DNA from: Charina bottae
Lineage: Eukaryota; Chordata; Lepidosauria; Squamata; Charinaidae
DNA length: 64,000 nt
Reading direction: 5' to 3'
Assembly: GCA_023362775.1 (NCBI GenBank)
Contig: JALMGJ010000002.1
Coordinates: 31,463,414-31,527,413 of the forward strand
A program made the position numbers and the translations under genes. Each line of letters begins with the position of its first letter. Positions within the stretch are counted from its first letter, which is position 1. A model generated the notes under the pieces. The model was not told the DNA's origin, did no database searches, and saw nothing but the letters and a program-made list of their open reading frames with translations. Shown in pieces: positions 10,064 to 21,309 of this stretch.

Positions 10064-13000
10064 ATGGAACTTAAATATCTGACATGGAATATTAATGGAG
10101 CCAATGCTCCACAAAAAAGAAGAAAGATATTTCATTTTTTGAAAAAACAGAAATTGGACATAAGTTGTTTACAAGAGACTCATATTTGTAAAAAAGATAC
10201 TAAATATTTGATTCAAAAACAGCTTGGAGAAGAATTTATTTCGGCTGGATATAAAAAAACTAAAGGGGTAGTCTTATATGTACAACCAAAGTTAAACCCA
10301 AAATTGATATTAGCTGATGAAGAGGGTCGATACATTGTAGTAGAAATTAACATACAAGGAACTAAAACACTGATAGTTGGACTTTATGCACCGAATATGG
10401 ATAAAGGAGTATTTTATAAAAACCTGATGGATAAACTTTTGGACTTAACTTATGACAATTGGTGTTTTATGGGGGATTGGAATGGGGTAATTTACCCCAG
10501 ATTGGATAGACAGTCACAAAAAGAAGTGAAGCAAACACAGGGAAAATTGCCACAAACATTTTTCGATTTGAAAGAGATGTTGGATTTACAAGACATTTGG
10601 AGATGTATGAATGGGACTTCCAGAGAATTTACATATTATTCAGAGAGATTTAAATCACATTCTAGAATAGATATGATTTTGATATCTAAAAATTTGATGA
10701 TGGATATTAACAAAGTCGATATATTACCTAAGACTTTATCAGATCATAATCCAGTAATGTTGACTCTTAAAGGGAAACGGAATGTATTTAGATGGAGATT
10801 GAATGAGTCACTACTACGGAATAATGATGTAGTTGATGTATGCAAAAAAAAATTAAGAGAATATTTTCAATTTAATTTGAACAAAGGGACTAATATTCAA
10901 ACAGTATGGGAAGCCAGTAAAGCATATATGAGGGGTTATTTTATTCAATACAATGCTCAAATGAGGAAGAAAAAACAAAAAAGAATTCAATTGATTTTAG
11001 ATGAAATTAAAAGTAAAGAGTTAGATTTGAGAGATAAACCAATGGATGACACTTTGCTCACTCAAATTAAATTTCTACAAAAGCAAATATCAATGATATT
11101 AACTCAAGAGATAGAGACTCAAATGAAATTTACAAAACAAAAATATTTTGAATATGCAAATAAACCAGGTAGATGGCTGGCTTATAAATTGAGGAAACAA
11201 AGACAAAAGAATTTGATTACTAATATTCAACATGAAGGAAAAACTCTGGTGAATAATATGGACATTCAAAAAACCTTTCATGACTATTATTCTAAATTAT
11301 ATAAAAAACAAGATGTCAACTTGGATGAGATTGAAGAATATTTGAATAAACAAAAACTAACTGTTCTTAATGACCAACAAAGATTGACATTAAATAATGT
11401 TATAACAAAAGAAGAATTGATAAAAGCTTTTAAGAAAATTAGTAGTGGAAAAGCTCCTGGACCGGATGGATTGTCAGCAGCCTACTATAAATGTTTTGAA
11501 GAGGATTTATGTTTACCTTTGCAGAAGACTATGAATTCTATTTTGGAAACAGGAATTATGCCTGAAACTTGGAAAGAAGCACATATAACATTGATACCCA
11601 AAGAACAACAGGATTTAACATTAACTAAAAATTACAGACCAATATCTTTATTGAATAATGACTATAAGATATTTACAACGATATTAGCAGAAAGAATGAA
11701 GAATATACTTAAGGATTTTATTCATCAAGACCAAGCTGGTTTTCTACCCAAGAGGCAAATTCATGACAATGTCCGAAACATAGTAGACGTAATTGAATAT
11801 TTGGATCAACACTATGATAAACAAGCTGCCTTGATATTTATTGATGCTGAAAAAGCCTTTGACAACTTAAATTGGCCTTTTATGTTCAAAGTTTTGGAAA
11901 ATATGAATTTTGGAGGAAATTTTATAAAATGGATTAAATCAATATATACTCCACAATTTGCCAAAATAATTGTTAATGGTGAATTTAGTAAGCCATGTGA
12001 AATACAAAAAGGTACTAGACAAGGTTGTCCATTATCTCCACTTTTGTTTATATTGGTATTAGAGGTTTTACTTAGAGATATTAGACAAGATGATGGTATC
12101 CATGGTATTAAAGTTAAAAAAGAAGTTTATAAACTAAGAGCATTTGCTGATGACCTAGTCATTACTTTGGAGAATCCAATAGAAGGAATTGAAATATTAA
12201 TACAGAAACTAAAAGACTTTGGGTCGCTAGCAGGGTTCAAAGTGAATTTACAGAAGACAAAAGTTTTGACCAAAAATATGGATTACCACCAACAAGAGAA
12301 ATTGAAAGAAATAACAGGATATTCAATGGAAGAAAAAGTAAAATATTTGGGAGTATATTTAACAACTAAAAATGTTAAGCTGTTTAAGAATAATTATATT
12401 CCACTTTGGATGGATATTAAAAAAGATTTGGAACATTGGGAAAAACTGCAATTATCATTATTAGGTAGAATTTCAGCAATTAAAATGAATGTTTTGCCAA
12501 GAATTTTATATCTTTTTCAAACACTACCTATATTGGCATCAGAAGAACCTTTTAAACAATGGCAGCGAGATATTTCTAAGTTTATTTGGCAAGGGAAAAA
12601 ACCAAGAGTAAAATATAAAGTCTTGCAAGACTCTAAAGAAAGAGGAGGTCTAGGTCTACCGGATTTGAAATTATATTATGCTGCTTGTTGCTTGGTTTGG
12701 ATTAAAGAATGGATAGTTTTGAAAAATGAAAAATTATTGAATTTGGAAGGACATGAATTAAGATATGGATGGCATGGATATTTGTGGTACGATAAAGTTA
12801 AAGTTAATGTGGACTTTAAAAACCATTATATTAGAAGATCCTTGTTAAGAATCTGGAATAAATATAAATTAATCTTATGTTATAAAAGACCCTTATGGAT
12901 TTCTACACAAGAAGCATTCTACAGAACAGAAGTAAGAAATAAAGATAAATGGTTAACCTACAAAGACTTTTTAAAGAAAGAACAAGGACAATATATAATT

Positions 13001-13825
13001 AAATCAATAGAAGAATTGGTATCAGAGGGATACAGTTTTCAATGGCTTTCATATATGCAGCTCGTAGAGAAATTTAAACTAGATAAGAAAGACCTTGAAT
13101 TTGAACAAACCAAATCGGAATTTGAGATACAACTATGTGAGACAGATGATCATCTAATTGCAAAAATGTATAAATTATTGTTAAAAGGTGAAATGGTAGA
13201 GGAACAAGTTAAAGACTGTATGATTAAATGGGCTAAAAATATTGGCCATAATATTCAAATGCAACAATGGGAAGATATGTGGACCAAAGGGTTAAAATTT
13301 ACTTTGTGTTATAATTTAAAAGAAAACTTTTATAAGATGATGTACAGATGGTATATGACCCCACAAAAACTTTCTAAAATGTATGGAAATGTTTCCAACT
13401 TATGTTGGAAATGTAAAAAAAAAGAAGGGTCTTTTTACCATATGTGGTGGACATGTGAGACTGCAAAGAAATTTTGGACTCAAATACATGCATTGATGCA
13501 AAATATATTACAAACTCGAGTTCCATTTAAACCGGAATTTTTCTTACTGGGAATAATTGATGGACAACCTGGGAAGCAATTTACAAGGATTATGCAATAC
13601 ATGATTACAGCAGCAAGACTTATTTTTGCACAAAATTGGAAAAACCAGATATCGCCTACGATACAAGATTGGATGTTAAAATTGATGGATATGGCAGAGA
13701 ATGATAAACTGACATGTTTATTAAAAGAAAATCCAAATAATTATTTCCTTAAAGAGTGGAAACCATTAACTGACTATTTACAAGATGCGGGAGGGGCAAA
13801 GCTTATATGGGGATTTGAAGATTAA
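10064..13825 (+). CDS. L1 ORF2: endonuclease and reverse transcriptase
   Basis: An uninterrupted 1253-codon frame. The apurinic-type endonuclease is at the N-terminus (TWNINGAN, LQETH, YAPN, GDWNGV, SDHNPV, residues about 6-235). RT is in the centre: NYRPISLLNNDYKI, FIDAEKAFDNLNW (motif A), GTRQGCPLSPLLF (B) and AFADDLVIT (C, FADD). A cysteine-rich zinc-knuckle-like block, CWKCKKKEGSFYHMWWTC, lies near residue 1120. The length is normal for vertebrate L1. The enzyme nicks target DNA and primes reverse transcription of L1 RNA in the nucleus. All catalytic motifs I can see are intact, so this copy could in principle supply enzyme in trans, for example to the mini-L1 family described below. Confidence 0.96.
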   Translation: MELKYLTWNINGANAPQKRRKIFHFLKKQKLDISCLQETHICKKDTKYLIQKQLGEEFISAGYKKTKGVVLYVQPKLNPKLILADEEGRYIVVEINIQGTKTLIVGLYAPNMDKGVFYKNLMDKLLDLTYDNWCFMGDWNGVIYPRLDRQSQKEVKQTQGKLPQTFFDLKEMLDLQDIWRCMNGTSREFTYYSERFKSHSRIDMILISKNLMMDINKVDILPKTLSDHNPVMLTLKGKRNVFRWRLNESLLRNNDVVDVCKKKLREYFQFNLNKGTNIQTVWEASKAYMRGYFIQYNAQMRKKKQKRIQLILDEIKSKELDLRDKPMDDTLLTQIKFLQKQISMILTQEIETQMKFTKQKYFEYANKPGRWLAYKLRKQRQKNLITNIQHEGKTLVNNMDIQKTFHDYYSKLYKKQDVNLDEIEEYLNKQKLTVLNDQQRLTLNNVITKEELIKAFKKISSGKAPGPDGLSAAYYKCFEEDLCLPLQKTMNSILETGIMPETWKEAHITLIPKEQQDLTLTKNYRPISLLNNDYKIFTTILAERMKNILKDFIHQDQAGFLPKRQIHDNVRNIVDVIEYLDQHYDKQAALIFIDAEKAFDNLNWPFMFKVLENMNFGGNFIKWIKSIYTPQFAKIIVNGEFSKPCEIQKGTRQGCPLSPLLFILVLEVLLRDIRQDDGIHGIKVKKEVYKLRAFADDLVITLENPIEGIEILIQKLKDFGSLAGFKVNLQKTKVLTKNMDYHQQEKLKEITGYSMEEKVKYLGVYLTTKNVKLFKNNYIPLWMDIKKDLEHWEKLQLSLLGRISAIKMNVLPRILYLFQTLPILASEEPFKQWQRDISKFIWQGKKPRVKYKVLQDSKERGGLGLPDLKLYYAACCLVWIKEWIVLKNEKLLNLEGHELRYGWHGYLWYDKVKVNVDFKNHYIRRSLLRIWNKYKLILCYKRPLWISTQEAFYRTEVRNKDKWLTYKDFLKKEQGQYIIKSIEELVSEGYSFQWLSYMQLVEKFKLDKKDLEFEQTKSEFEIQLCETDDHLIAKMYKLLLKGEMVEEQVKDCMIKWAKNIGHNIQMQQWEDMWTKGLKFTLCYNLKENFYKMMYRWYMTPQKLSKMYGNVSNLCWKCKKKEGSFYHMWWTCETAKKFWTQIHALMQNILQTRVPFKPEFFLLGIIDGQPGKQFTRIMQYMITAARLIFAQNWKNQISPTIQDWMLKLMDMAENDKLTCLLKENPNNYFLKEWKPLTDYLQDAGGAKLIWGFED

Positions 13826-15120
13826 AATATATATATATTGATGTAATAGACAAGAAATATTCTTTAATATTATATATAGACCTAGCATGTAAGATAAAAT
13901 TTTTAAAATACCATGACCAGATACAAATCGGAAGTTGACCAAATTCTATGTTTCAGCTTTATCTTTTTTCCTTTTTTCCTTTACTACACTTTTTTATCTT
14001 TTCTTTTTTCTTGATTTGTATTTCCATTTTCTTTTCTGTTTCAAACTTTTATCTATGTAAAATTAAAATCTAATAAAATTTGTTAAAAAAAAAAAGGATT
14101 GTGTGTTATCAACAACAGATAACAGTTGGAACAGATAGTGGGGGTAAGGAGAATATGGAACAAGGGAGAACGTACTGAACAAAAAAATGCAAGGTCAGAA
14201 CAAATGCTCAACTGGCTGTGACGTATACAGTTTTGACACTGGCTGTGACGTATACAGTTTTAACACTGACTGTGACGTGAATTTGTATTTAACATATTCA
14301 CCTATAAAAGGATGACCTGCAATTGAAACTTTGGAGGTGCGAGACTCCCCGCAGGGGGCAGGGGACGCCCTGAATGTCTGACTCCCAGCCCACTCTAACT
14401 GTCTGGCCAACTGTTAGGAGTGGAATGTAAGTAGTGTTTAGATATTAAGTCCCGTAACTGTTGCTGGTATCGATGAGATACATTTGAGAAACTTTGGTCC
14501 TGTAACTACTGTAGATACTGATTAAGAAAACTTTATACGTTTGAGAAACTTTGGTCCTGTAACTAGATACTGATTAAGAAAACTTGATAAGGTGAATGTT
14601 AACAGCAGCTTGAATAACCTATTGAGGTATGGTTATTAATGTTTATTTGATGGTTAACCTTATATAGTATTATAATAAGTTTTAGAAGATCTTGTAATTC
14701 TATTCATTTATTATTTCCTAATTGTAAATACTGCATTGCTTTCTGTCCGAATAACAGAAGAATAAAAGAACTATTATTGAACTTTACATGGAGTAAGTTG
14801 TACTCATTAAAGTGGATTTTATGATATAATTGGCACAGCGAGCAGGGTTCTTGGTTTGCATTCGGACAGAATACAATGGCAAGTTAGGGAACTGACTCTT
14901 TGATCTGGGCTGCTTTTGACAGGCAAGATTGCAAGCACTGATCTTAGGATCAAAGTCTTAGCTTCTGTAAAGGCAGAAACAGGTTAAAGACACAGTAGAA
15001 CACTTTTTGTATTTGTGTATATTTGTGTTCTGTACTTGTCTATGTGTATTTCTTCTATTTTAAACTGTGCCACAATGTGAAAAGTGAGAGTGAATAGAAC
15101 TTACTTTTACCTCATTCCAA

Positions 15121-15267
15121 ATGTGTAAGTTTTGTGATTGTAAATGTATTACTGAATGTTGTTGTACGCACTGTGTGGATTGTTGTGAAATATACACAGA
15201 TTGTAAGAGGGAGTGTGAAGATTGTGATTGTGAGAGGAAGTGTGAAGAGAAAGAAACAGTTGTGTGA
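15121..15267 (+). CDS. Cysteine-rich 48-residue mini-ORF (hypothetical)
   Basis: ATG at 15121 opens a frame ending in TGA at 15265-15267. About a third of its residues are cysteine (for example MCKFCDCKC and ECCCTHCVDCC), followed by a short charged tail. It lies in the leader region of the LTR element, about 330 bp after the LTR. No ribosome or splice context supports expression and I recognise no family. The TGT/TGA-rich composition (tgtgattgtgag runs) could produce this cysteine content by chance. Confidence 0.3.
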   Translation: MCKFCDCKCITECCCTHCVDCCEIYTDCKRECEDCDCERKCEEKETVV

Positions 15268-15621
15268 ACCCTTTTTATTATATCCAGTCATGACCAAGGC
15301 TGTGCGCTGACACTGTTCAAGGTGGGACAGTGAAGGCATGCGTGCCCCGCGATGCAGAGTGTGATTAAGAGTTGTGTGTGTTTATAAAAGTAGGCTTGTT
15401 TGAAAGAGCATGAGTGATTTCCTTATATAAATACCCCCTTCGCTACCCGGACTGGGCATAAATAGTATTCTCGTGTCCTGCCAAGAAAGTGAAAGAAAGT
15501 GTGTTTGCTTATGAGCCAAGCCTTCTTAAATATATGAGGGATGTGATTATTTTTGTGATATAATGAATTGGTGGTGGGGAAAGAAATCTGCTAAGCAAGT
15601 TGATAAAGGCCAGGAGTTCAA

Positions 15622-15957
15622 ATGTTGAAACAGTTATCCCCACTGGTGTCACGGGGTTCTGAGATGAAAGCTTTAGACTCTACTCCCCATTGGGAGTGGG
15701 TCAGAAAAGAGGGCAATGTGTGGAAACAATTAGAAATCACTCAGAGGAAGGTGCAACAGGAGGTTGAAGAAGTAACTGCTTTTAAAAATCAGCAGGCTTT
15801 TTTGGAAAAAGTGGATGGGGCTCAGGGAGACATCCTGGGTTTGCTATTCACGTTATACTGGAGTTCAATTGTTTACTGGCTTGACCAGTTAGAGACCTCG
15901 AGGGATTGGGGGGGGGGGCAGTTCCAATTTCCTGGTGGAGATTGGGCAGTGCCTTGA
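15622..15957 (+). CDS. Hypothetical 111-codon ORF in LTR element
   Basis: The frame starts MLKQLSPLVSRG, has a helical, charged middle (VWKQLEITQRKVQQEVEEV), then a hydrophobic stretch (ILGLLFTLYWSSIVYWL) and a Gly-rich end that spans a poly-G run. Its position after the leader would suit a gag or accessory product of the LTR element. I cannot assign it to any gag family and it may be a remnant of a longer frame. Confidence 0.3.
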   Translation: MLKQLSPLVSRGSEMKALDSTPHWEWVRKEGNVWKQLEITQRKVQQEVEEVTAFKNQQAFLEKVDGAQGDILGLLFTLYWSSIVYWLDQLETSRDWGGGQFQFPGGDWAVP

Positions 15958-16034
15958 AATTTTTGCATCAATAAAAGCTGACAGGCAATATTAAAGTTCA
16001 GGAAGAATTGGAGCAGGAGGAGATTTAATTGTTA

Positions 16035-16042
16035 AGTTTACT

Positions 16043-16081
<39 letters not shown>

Positions 16082-16562
16082 TAGTGATATTTATACCCCG
16101 CCTATCCCCTCCCTAGTGGAGGACTCTAGGCGGCTTACAATCATATATACAATTCAAATTATACAATACACCAAATTTACAATTCACCGCGCGTGAAGGG
16201 AGAGGGGTAAGGGAACCGACTCTATTAGGCTCTGGACTACAATTCCCAGGATGCCTTGAGCCGGCTGCTGACGTCCTGTAGCTGTCACATCTGGGTCCAT
16301 CGTCACCACCACCATTTGATCTTCCTCCGATCCTCCGATCCTCTCCTCCAGCGGAGCCGACTTCCCAACAGGACGCCAGCAAATTAGCCCACTTTAAGAT
16401 GGTACCCATTTATCTACTTGCTAGGGTTTCAAACTGCTGGGTTGACAGGAGCTAGGACTAGTGACGAGAGCTCACCTCGCCACACGGGGTTCGAACTGCC
16501 GACCTTCTGATCCGCAGCCTACAGCTCAGCTGTTTAACCTGCTGAGCCACCGCGTCCCTATA
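16035..16562 (-). mobile_element. Composite tRNA-head / L2-tail SINE
   Basis: Read on the minus strand it starts with a tRNA-like head (GGTGGCTCAGCAGG as A box, AGTTCGAACCCC as B box). A unique body follows, and it ends with the L2-type tail (aggcggggtataaata) and (TAAA)n repeats at 16035-16082. The shared tail implies mobilisation by L2 enzymes. A weak taagttt repeat near both ends could be a target duplication. Confidence 0.72.
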
Positions 16563-18318
16563 CTAAGTTTTGATGGTTTGAAATCAGTGAGTAAAAATCT
16601 GGTTAATTACTGTTGTCTTTGTTTTGTTCTTAATAATGCATTTGAAGGTATTTTAGCAAAGCAACAAAAGAGATGAAGTTTGATATGCTTTTGTTTTGTA
16701 AAGTTCATAATTTAATGTGTGTATTTGGAATTTCTTGCCATCGCAAAGGGAATGGTGAGTTGTTGTCAAATGTGTGTAATTTGTCCTTCTTTCCTTTCTT
16801 TTGAAGGCAGGGAAGGGAAGGGGTGATAGTCAAGGCTGACTTCAGAAAGCAAGATTCCAGGAACCCACAGCTTATACTGATAATTCTGGACGTTTTGGTT
16901 CCCTGGAAATAGCAGAATCCCTGAAAATAATTTTTTTTTAGTTTCTTAGATTTGGAGGGGTGGGGAGAAGCTTGCTTCCTACTCTTGTGTAAAAATGATT
17001 GTAGTAAATGAGCAAAACTTTAAGCCTCTTTATTAGAATAACATTTGAATTTCAGGTTTTTTTTCCCTTTGGAAAAGATTATTGTTCCTCTTGAGGATCT
17101 AGGCAGTCTCGGATAAGCAATCATTTGCTTGGCGTCATTGCTTATCTGTTATGCTGTCTTTAAGAATGCTTGGCATTCCAGTTTTTTTTTACCCAACAAT
17201 TTCACCCCCTTGTCTTGCAGCAAGAGTCTAGCATTGGCTAATGTGGGCTCTTGGACAGAAAAAAAAAGAAGGGGGGTGAAACAGCAGTTTGTCTTTTTAT
17301 TAACAGAAGTGAGAAGATATTTTTTTTTTGGTTTGCTCTTATAAATCTCTATGCTGGCTGCATGCAGTAACGGCCACTGGATGATACCAGGTTGGCTTGC
17401 ATTTTAGAAAACAGCAAAGCAGACTCTGTCATTCAATGGGAATTTATATTTTGTATAAAACATGTATTTTGTATTTTGTTATTACTGGGAACTAAACTTT
17501 GTCTCCTGGAACTTTAGCCAGAGAGTTGATCCTAGTTCTCCAGTGTCTAATGGTAAAACTGTTAATGTTTTTGTCTCATAAGTATGATTTTAAATATGCC
17601 TTGTGAAAAAAAAATGGGGATGGCTTTTGCCCCAAGGTTGCCTGCATGCATTATTGTGATAATGTTAATCTTTGATTATTTATTTTTAATTCAACTGACT
17701 TGAAAACATTTTTAGGAGTCCTGTGGTCAGAAAGGACATGGATTTCGGCTCACACCATGGGTAATAAGGCTTAAATTCTTCCCTTCCCCAAATAGTAAAG
17801 GAGTTGCAGCAATTTTGAAAAGTGATGGGATCCTCCTACACTTAACATAAACACTTCACTCCTTACATAAACTCGTAAATAAAGGAGTGGATAAAAGTCT
17901 TCAGAAAGAAAGGAGACCCTGCAAGGACAGCCTTCTGTTCCTGACATCTGGCTTCAGTGTTTCTCCTGTGTGCCTACTCTCCTCGTAAGTTCAAGCCCCC
18001 TTGGACTCTGCAACGTTTGCCTGTTTCCCACCTGCTAGTTGCAAGACCAGGACCAGAGGAGAAGGAGAGGATGGAGTGCTTCCAAAGAACACCAATGAGA
18101 GCTGAGCCACCAAGACTTCTACTGGACTTTTATTGATTGTGATTGAGACCTGTTGCTTGCTTTGCAAGTCTGCCATTGACTGCTTTGAGTTTACACCAAG
18201 ATTTCACTATTTCTACATGTGCAGAGTGCAAACACTGATATCTTTGCAGTTTGAGGACTGCTCATTCAAATTTATAGCTTTGTTTCCAAGACCTACAATT
18301 GTGTTGTATGAACTAATC

Positions 18319-19028
18319 TGATAGGATGTACGCTGGCTTATAGGGAAAAATCAAGGCTTGAGAGTAAACAGACAGAGTGCAGCTTGTAAAACAATTTACT
18401 TGTGATAAAAGCAAAGTTGAATATACATGGTACAGCATTGCAAAAGGAAAAACAAAACTTACAAGTAGAGTATACACAGAAAATGCACATGTGTTGGCTT
18501 CCACTGTACGACAGATATGAAGGAGCATATTGCCATGGCATCACACACATAGCCAGGTATAGCTCACACTTCTACTAGTCCACAGGAGCAAAAAACATAA
18601 ATGACATGGCTAAAAGACACAAGAAGTCAAGAAGCATAGAACACCATTTTGCATGGATAGAAATAGGCTTTTTCCAGCTTTCTGATTGGAGGAAAACTTA
18701 GGTTAGGCCAAAAGCATAACCTGTCAATAGGTGGCAGTGTCGCAGCAAGCATGCTGTCTCCTCCCTCCCTCTGCTCCCCCCGGAGCAGGCTTCCCACGGA
18801 GGGAATCAGGAGGACTTGTTCCCATGCGAACGTTTAGAACTAGCCGTAAACAATACATCACATGGTACCTTCTAGCTTCATATCTAAAGAAGATATAAGC
18901 AAAGCCATTCAAAGCTATGGGAAGGCATTGTTGTTATCTGGTCACCTGCACATCACGTCACCATGAGAAAGCTGTGCTTTGTATAGAAAAAAAATTGCCA
19001 AAACAATTTTCATGTGGGAAATCTGACA
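18319..19028 (-). repeat. 3' LTR of outer copia
   Basis: Its sequence is nearly the same as 34501-35211. Minus-strand ends are TGTCAGATTTCC and ATCCTATCA. It is preceded on the minus strand by a G-rich polypurine tract. Confidence 0.92.
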
Positions 19029-19259
19029 CCCCTCCCAAATTGTTTTTGACACACATTGTAGCAATGGGATTTTCAAAGCTGTAAAATACATTTTTACAGG
19101 AACAGAAAAAACATGGTTAGTACATGTATTAATCACACTGTTCAAGTTTCAGTTTTTACAACCAATAGTCATCAAAACTAGAAATGGTTTAAAAACACTT
19201 GTTACACATACGTATTGCACAATATACACTTTATGCGATGTTCTGTTCAGATACATACA

Positions 19260-20455
19260 AATACATCAAATACAAATTACTGTATTAAACGAGTGTTTAG
19301 ATATCTTAAAGGGACTATTAATAAATGTTTATTGATAAAACCTTGTAAACCATTGGAATTAAAATGCTATGTAGATAGTGATTGGGTAACGAGGTACATG
19401 ATAGGAAATCAATGTCATGATTGATAATTATATTTGATAACACCCTGGTGGGGCGGAGGTCTCGGAAACAAAGTTCTGTTGCCGTATCTACTGCAGAGGC
19501 GGAGTACGCTGCACTATCTGACCTATGTTCAGAGTTAATATGGTATAGGCAATTGTTAAGGGATGTAAATGTAACAATTGATGAACCTATATGTGTATAT
19601 GACGACAGTGAAGCATGTATACAGATTGCAAAGAGTGATAGGATCAGAGGGAGGAGCAAACATGTTGATATCAAGTATCATAATGTTAGGAATGCTGTAA
19701 AAGAGTCTCTGATTAATTTGCAATATTGTCCATCTGAGCGTAATGTAGAAGATGTGATGACAAAGCCTCTAAGTATAGATAGACATAGGATGTGTGTATC
19801 CAATATGTGTATGTCTTCTATTCTGTATAAGTGAAATGTGATATCTATTGTAAATTTGAGGGGTGTTGGGGTTTGTATATACCCAGGAATTTACAGTTAG
19901 ATCAATTATACTGGAGAGGCTTGATATCTAGGTGAGAGGGGAATTATTCTGCAAGCCACCCAATTAGCAGCCATTGTTGTAGGGATGAAGTGGCAGTGTA
20001 TGACTCAGTGTACTACAGGTGCTAATCATTTAGTTGGGTGTGGCAGATGATGAGAGTGACCTATAATGTGATTGGTCAGTTTATGTATATAAGCAGAGGA
20101 TATCTGGTATTCTTTCTTCTCGTTTGCTGTAACTTCTCATCAAGTATCATTTGTTACTTTTGTGGATGTATTCTGCAATACGTATGTATATACTGTATAG
20201 TAAATAGGCTATTTGATCTAATCTGTCTTTTAGTGTCTATTTACTGCATAGAACGTGGATCACTGGTATCTTGGAAAAAGGAGCAGGCCGCTCCATGCGC
20301 GCACTCTGACAGAAGCAGCTAACAAGTTTGGAATTCCTGCTTATCTATATCAGCTGCATTTTTCCAAAGGAAGGGACAGAACGTCTATGGGCGATTTTTC
20401 TGTTTCTATATGCTGTTTTCTCTGTACTGTTTCTGCTATTACATAGAGTACCTTT
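19260..20455 (+). mobile_element. Inverted copia segment: RNase H, LTR, leader
   Basis: The plus strand reads IKRVFRYLKGTINK, KQSSVAVSTAEAEYAALS, YDDSEACIQIAK and RSKHVDIKYH, the copia RNase H, to a stop at 19832. Next come a purine tract (tttgagggg), an LTR from 19864 to 20248, and then the element's own leader (ggatcactggtatcttgg) to about 20455. The LTR is therefore followed by leader rather than by a genomic flank. The start (IKRVF) continues exactly where the minus-strand part stops (QPTQRHW). Confidence 0.8.
19864..20248 (+). repeat. Copia LTR (inverted copy)
   Basis: TGTTGGGG...CA ends. About 95% similar by eye to the LTR at 30653-31013, and also related to 47742-48146. Confidence 0.85.
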
Positions 20456-20742
20456 CCAATGCCTCTGGGTAGGTTGTGTAACATATCTACTCAGTACATT
20501 TACCGCATTCCCGATATCGGGACGTGACCATTGTGTTAAATACAATAAACTTCCAATTATTGACTGATAGTGTTCTTGATTACATGATGTTTGGTCATCG
20601 TCTCCAGCCTCTGTCTTAACAAAATCAGTTGTCATCGGGGTAGGAACCTCCTTGCAATGTTCCATATCATTCTCTCTTAGCAGTTGTTCATTTTTCTTCC
20701 GCTGCTCTGGAACACAACCCCCATCAACCTTCTGAATACCTA

Positions 20743-21084
20743 AGGTTAAAAAAGGTAAAGGTTTCCCCCGCACATTTGTGCAGTCGTGTCCGACTCTAGG
20801 GGCTGGTGCTCATCTCCGTTTGTTAGCCGAAGAGCCAGCGTTGTCCGAAGATGCTTCCGCGGTCATGTGGCTGGCATGACATGTGCGGAACGCTGTTACA
20901 TACCCACCGAAGTGGTACCTATTCATCTACTTGCATTTGCATGCTTTCAAATTGCTAGGTTGGCAAGAGCTGGGGCGAGTGCGGGAGCTCACTCCGTCAC
21001 GCGGGGCTAGGGATTCGAACCTCCGAACTTGCGATCTTCTGATCGACAAGCCTGGCATCTTACCAGCTGAGCCACCAGGCCCCC
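20743..21084 (-). mobile_element. Sauria-type SINE
   Basis: On the minus strand a tRNA-like head (GGTGGCTCAGCTGGTAAGA, GGTTCGAATCCC) is followed by the body typical of Sauria SINEs (acatgaccgcgg, tagagtcggacacgac) and an ggaaacctttacc-type tail. A 12-bp target duplication, tctgaataccta, lies at 20731-20742 and 21085-21096. It is inserted in the RT region of the second copia. Sauria SINEs are restricted to squamates, which supports the taxonomic call. Confidence 0.93.
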
Positions 21085-21309
21085 TCTGAATACCTACGCC
21101 GAGGTAATTTCTAATCTCTCCCAGATTTTTAACATCAAATTGTTGCTTCAGTTTTTCAGTAAATTCAATTACCCTCCTTTGATCTTTAGCTATAAAACAC
21201 AAATCGTCTACAAAGATCAAAAGCAACACCTGTTCATCATTATCACATTGCTTTATATACAGACATGGGTCAGCCTTGCTACACTTGAACCCCATTCTTT
21301 GCAATTCTT

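Larger units (their letters stand above)
7779..14094 (+). mobile_element. Full-length L1 retrotransposon
   Basis: A 6.3 kb element with a 5' UTR (7779-8945), ORF1, a 14-bp spacer, ORF2, a T-rich 3' UTR, an aataaaa signal and a short A tail. A perfect 17-bp target duplication, aggattgtgtgttatca, lies at 7762-7778 and 14095-14111. The uninterrupted ORF2 and exact duplication imply a young insertion. The only obvious coding defect is one stop codon in ORF1. Confidence 0.96.
7616..14788 (+). repeat. 5' LTR of the LTR element (split by full-length L1)
   Basis: LTR bases are 7616-7778 and 14112-14788. The L1 at 7779-14094 and one copy of its 17-bp target duplication lie between them. An aataaaagaa polyadenylation-type signal sits about 25 bp before the end. 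The partner LTR at 36134-36993 is highly similar; the visible differences include one extra copy of an imperfect ~50-bp internal repeat (acttggtcctgtaac-type block). Confidence 0.8.
14789..18318 (+). other. Internal region of LTR element, 5' part
   Basis: Starts directly after the LTR end. It holds a cysteine-rich mini-ORF at 15121, a 111-codon frame at 15622 and a composite SINE at 16035. The remaining 1.75 kb (16563-18318) shows only short, unconvincing frames and poly-T/A runs. I see no retroviral gag or pol motif. It ends at the taatc target site of the outer copia. Confidence 0.55.

Noticed and set aside
16440..16560. Possible second tRNA gene
   Set aside because: It is the tRNA-like head of the composite SINE with an L2-type tail.
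16563..18313. Possible host exons (frames at 17129-17344 and 18133-18321)
   Set aside because: Frames are short, have no recognisable domain and lie in the interior of an LTR element.
20970..21084. Possible tRNA gene
   Set aside because: A and B boxes are those of the Sauria SINE head; the cloverleaf is not complete and a SINE target duplication surrounds it.
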